In this document: piece after piece, positions 33,602 through 34,727 of the stretch | Position numbering within the stretch: position 1 is the first letter of the stretch | Layout: each line of letters opens with the position of its first letter | From: CAZBJJ01 sp964492245 | Lineage (GTDB): Bacteria > Spirochaetota > Spirochaetia > Treponematales > Breznakiellaceae | Direction of reading: 5' to 3' | DNA: 34,727 nucleotides | Assembly: GCA_964492245.1 (NCBI GenBank) | Contig: CAZBJJ010000019.1 | Location: forward strand, 1 to 34,727 | Program-made: the position numbers and the translations under genes | Notes under the pieces: generated by a model | What the model was told of the DNA's origin: nothing | Databases searched by the model: none | The model's input: only the letters and a program-made list of their open reading frames with translations

Positions 33602-34215
33602 GCCTGGCCTCCGAAGCTGGTATCTAGGCAGGAGGCCCGATCGGCCAGGCAGGCGTTAGTGCCCAAGCGCAGAGCGCGGCGGTTGGCATCGACAATATCC
33701 TGGCCTTTTTTGGCAAACATATCGCAGACCGTTGCCTCTATTTCGTCCAAGCTTAAGGGCAGCCAGGGTTGGGCAGCGCCCACCATGACCATATTGATAG
33801 CCCGCGCTAGGCCCGCTTCTTTGGCAAGGCGGGTGGCATCGATAAGGGCATATGCGGGAAAGCCGCGGATAATTTCGTGTATTTTTTCCAGCTCGGGGTA
33901 GTCATCAATATTGACGTATGGTTCTGCAGCAGATACCAGGGCTCCCTGTGGGGCAAGCCAGTCGGTGTAGCGCAGGGCCTCGACGGGTTCTAGCGAGATA
34001 ATAAGATCGGCCCCGCCACGGGGAACTAGATCGCTGGCAATGGGCTTGTCCGAAAGGCGAAGATGGGCTAAAACAGCCCCACCACGCTGGGCCATGCCGT
34101 GGACCTCGGATTGCCGTACGACTAAACCCTTGTTTACTGCTGCCTTGGCAATAATTGCGGCAATGGAGAGAACCCCTTGGCCTCCGACTCCCGAGAGAAT
34201 TACATCAAACTTCAT
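33598..34215 (-). CDS. iorB: Indolepyruvate ferredoxin oxidoreductase, beta subunit
   Basis: Gamma-type domain subunit of the IorAB enzyme, which oxidatively decarboxylates arylpyruvates (from Trp, Phe, Tyr transamination) to aryl-acetyl-CoA and reduces ferredoxin. The 205 residues start DVILSGVGGQGVLSIA, contain VRQSEVHGMAQRGGAVLAHL and DLIISLEPVEALRY, and are typical in length. GGAG precedes the ATG. The start is 2 bases after the iorA stop and the stop overlaps paaK copy 1. Confidence 0.95.
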   Translation of the reverse strand: MKFDVILSGVGGQGVLSIAAIIAKAAVNKGLVVRQSEVHGMAQRGGAVLAHLRLSDKPIASDLVPRGGADLIISLEPVEALRYTDWLAPQGALVSAAEPYVNIDDYPELEKIHEIIRGFPAYALIDATRLAKEAGLARAINMVMVGAAQPWLPLSLDEIEATVCDMFAKKGQDIVDANRRALRLGTNACLADRASCLDTSFGGQA

Positions 34216-34217
34216 AG

Positions 34218-34727
34218 TTAGTCTTCCTCCGTGCAGGCTGCCACTGCTCTGCCTGCTTTAATGCGCTTTTTAAGCGCTTCTACGCATTCTCGGCGGAAAA
34301 TAATCACCGAAATGCCCCGGTATTCCAACTCCTTGCGAAAAGCTGCCACATTTTCTGTATGCTTTGGTTTTTTAGCTTCCATTATTAAAAGGTGTTCCTC
34401 TGGAACGCCCAGGCCCCGCACAATTTTTTCCAGGCCCTCGCTGCTGACCATACTGTCTTGGCAACCGGTCATGGCAACGCTGGAATTGTCGAGGATAACT
34501 AAGGTCATAGGGCTGTTTGCCGTTACCGCATCGATAAGGGGGGTAATTCCTGAATGCAGGAAGGTGGAATCGCCAATAACGCCCACAGCATATTGAATGC
34601 CGGCATCGCTGGCGCCCTTTGCCATGTTTACACTGGCGCCCATGCAGACAATGGTCTCGGGTACGCCAAGAGGTGGCTGGGCGCCCAGGGCATAGCAGCC
34701 AATATCGGCACAGACGGCGGTGGATTC
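34218..34727 (-). CDS. iorA: Indolepyruvate ferredoxin oxidoreductase, alpha subunit, C-terminal part
   Basis: TPP-binding catalytic subunit; the N-terminal part is beyond the window end, and the frame is open to the last base. The visible 169 residues begin in the TPP domain: ADIGCYALGAQPPL, IVCMGASVNMAKG, then GDSTFLHSGI and ILDNSSVAMTG (the GDS...N Mg/TPP motif). In the usual IorA the TPP domain is followed by a C-terminal domain with two [4Fe-4S] clusters (CxxCxxC...). Here the protein stops shortly after FRRECVEALKKRIK, only 2 bases before iorB, so that domain is absent at this end. Confidence 0.93.
   Translation of the reverse strand, partial: ESTAVCADIGCYALGAQPPLGVPETIVCMGASVNMAKGASDAGIQYAVGVIGDSTFLHSGITPLIDAVTANSPMTLVILDNSSVAMTGCQDSMVSSEGLEKIVRGLGVPEEHLLIMEAKKPKHTENVAAFRKELEYRGISVIIFRRECVEALKKRIKAGRAVAACTEED

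Overview
This 34.7 kb window looks like chromosomal DNA from an anaerobic, flagellated, double-membrane bacterium, most likely a spirochaete of the Treponema group. The evidence is a divergent FliG paralogue with a long N-terminal extension, a PreP-type M16C protease, several lipoproteins with TPR-like repeats, an oxygen-defence set without catalase (rubrerythrin, superoxide reductase, rubredoxin) and an IorAB/PaaK 2-oxoacid pathway. Both tRNA genes lack an encoded CCA end. The genus assignment is inference. I see no phage, IS element, CRISPR array or rRNA, and no gene-free stretch longer than about 300 bases.

Layout, left to right. (1) 2-4657 (+): the C-terminal part of a bacterial alpha-2-macroglobulin and penicillin-binding protein 1C, a known periplasmic pair. 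pbpC is split by a 100-N gap whose two sides carry the same 55 bases; collapsing them restores one reading frame. (2) 4712-7025 (+): DUF4912 protein and a GH57 branching-type enzyme. (3) 7075-8964 (+): orphan sensor histidine kinase, then tRNA-Pro on the minus strand. (4) 9208-13479 (+): FliG paralogue (interrupted by a 10-N gap) and an M16C protease. (5) Divergent pair: DUF3783 protein (-) and ClpB (+). (6) 16399-19719 (-): three-gene envelope operon (TPR lipoprotein, LysM lytic transglycosylase, secreted protein), divergent from a membrane protein plus TPR lipoprotein (+, 19788-22036). (7) 22190-23737 (+): rubrerythrin, desulfoferrodoxin, rubredoxin and a small unknown protein, behind a structured leader. 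(8) 23813-28142 (+): yajC, secD, secF, ispH. (9) tRNA-Lys with a strong terminator, then small minus-strand genes (a wide-repeat protein, an unknown gene and a DUF167 protein) and one plus-strand gene (29665). (10) 30544-34727 (-): iorA (partial), iorB, two phenylacetate-CoA ligase paralogues and an ACT-domain protein, an operon for ferredoxin-linked breakdown of aromatic amino acids to aryl-acyl-CoA and aryl acids.

The most unusual pattern is how transcription units begin. At seven first genes (4712+, 7075+, 9208+, 13728-, 13783+, 19719-, 19788+) a sigma70-like -10 hexamer lies only 4-10 bases before the start codon, mostly without a Shine-Dalgarno sequence. Several operon-internal genes have clear AGGAG-type sites. 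This predicts leaderless mRNAs in a genome that also uses ordinary Shine-Dalgarno initiation. Other points of interest are a long inverted repeat that exactly fills a convergent gap (30447-30544), two stacked hairpins in the rubrerythrin leader, an IorA without its C-terminal ferredoxin domain, and a histidine kinase with Asp in place of the N-box Asn.
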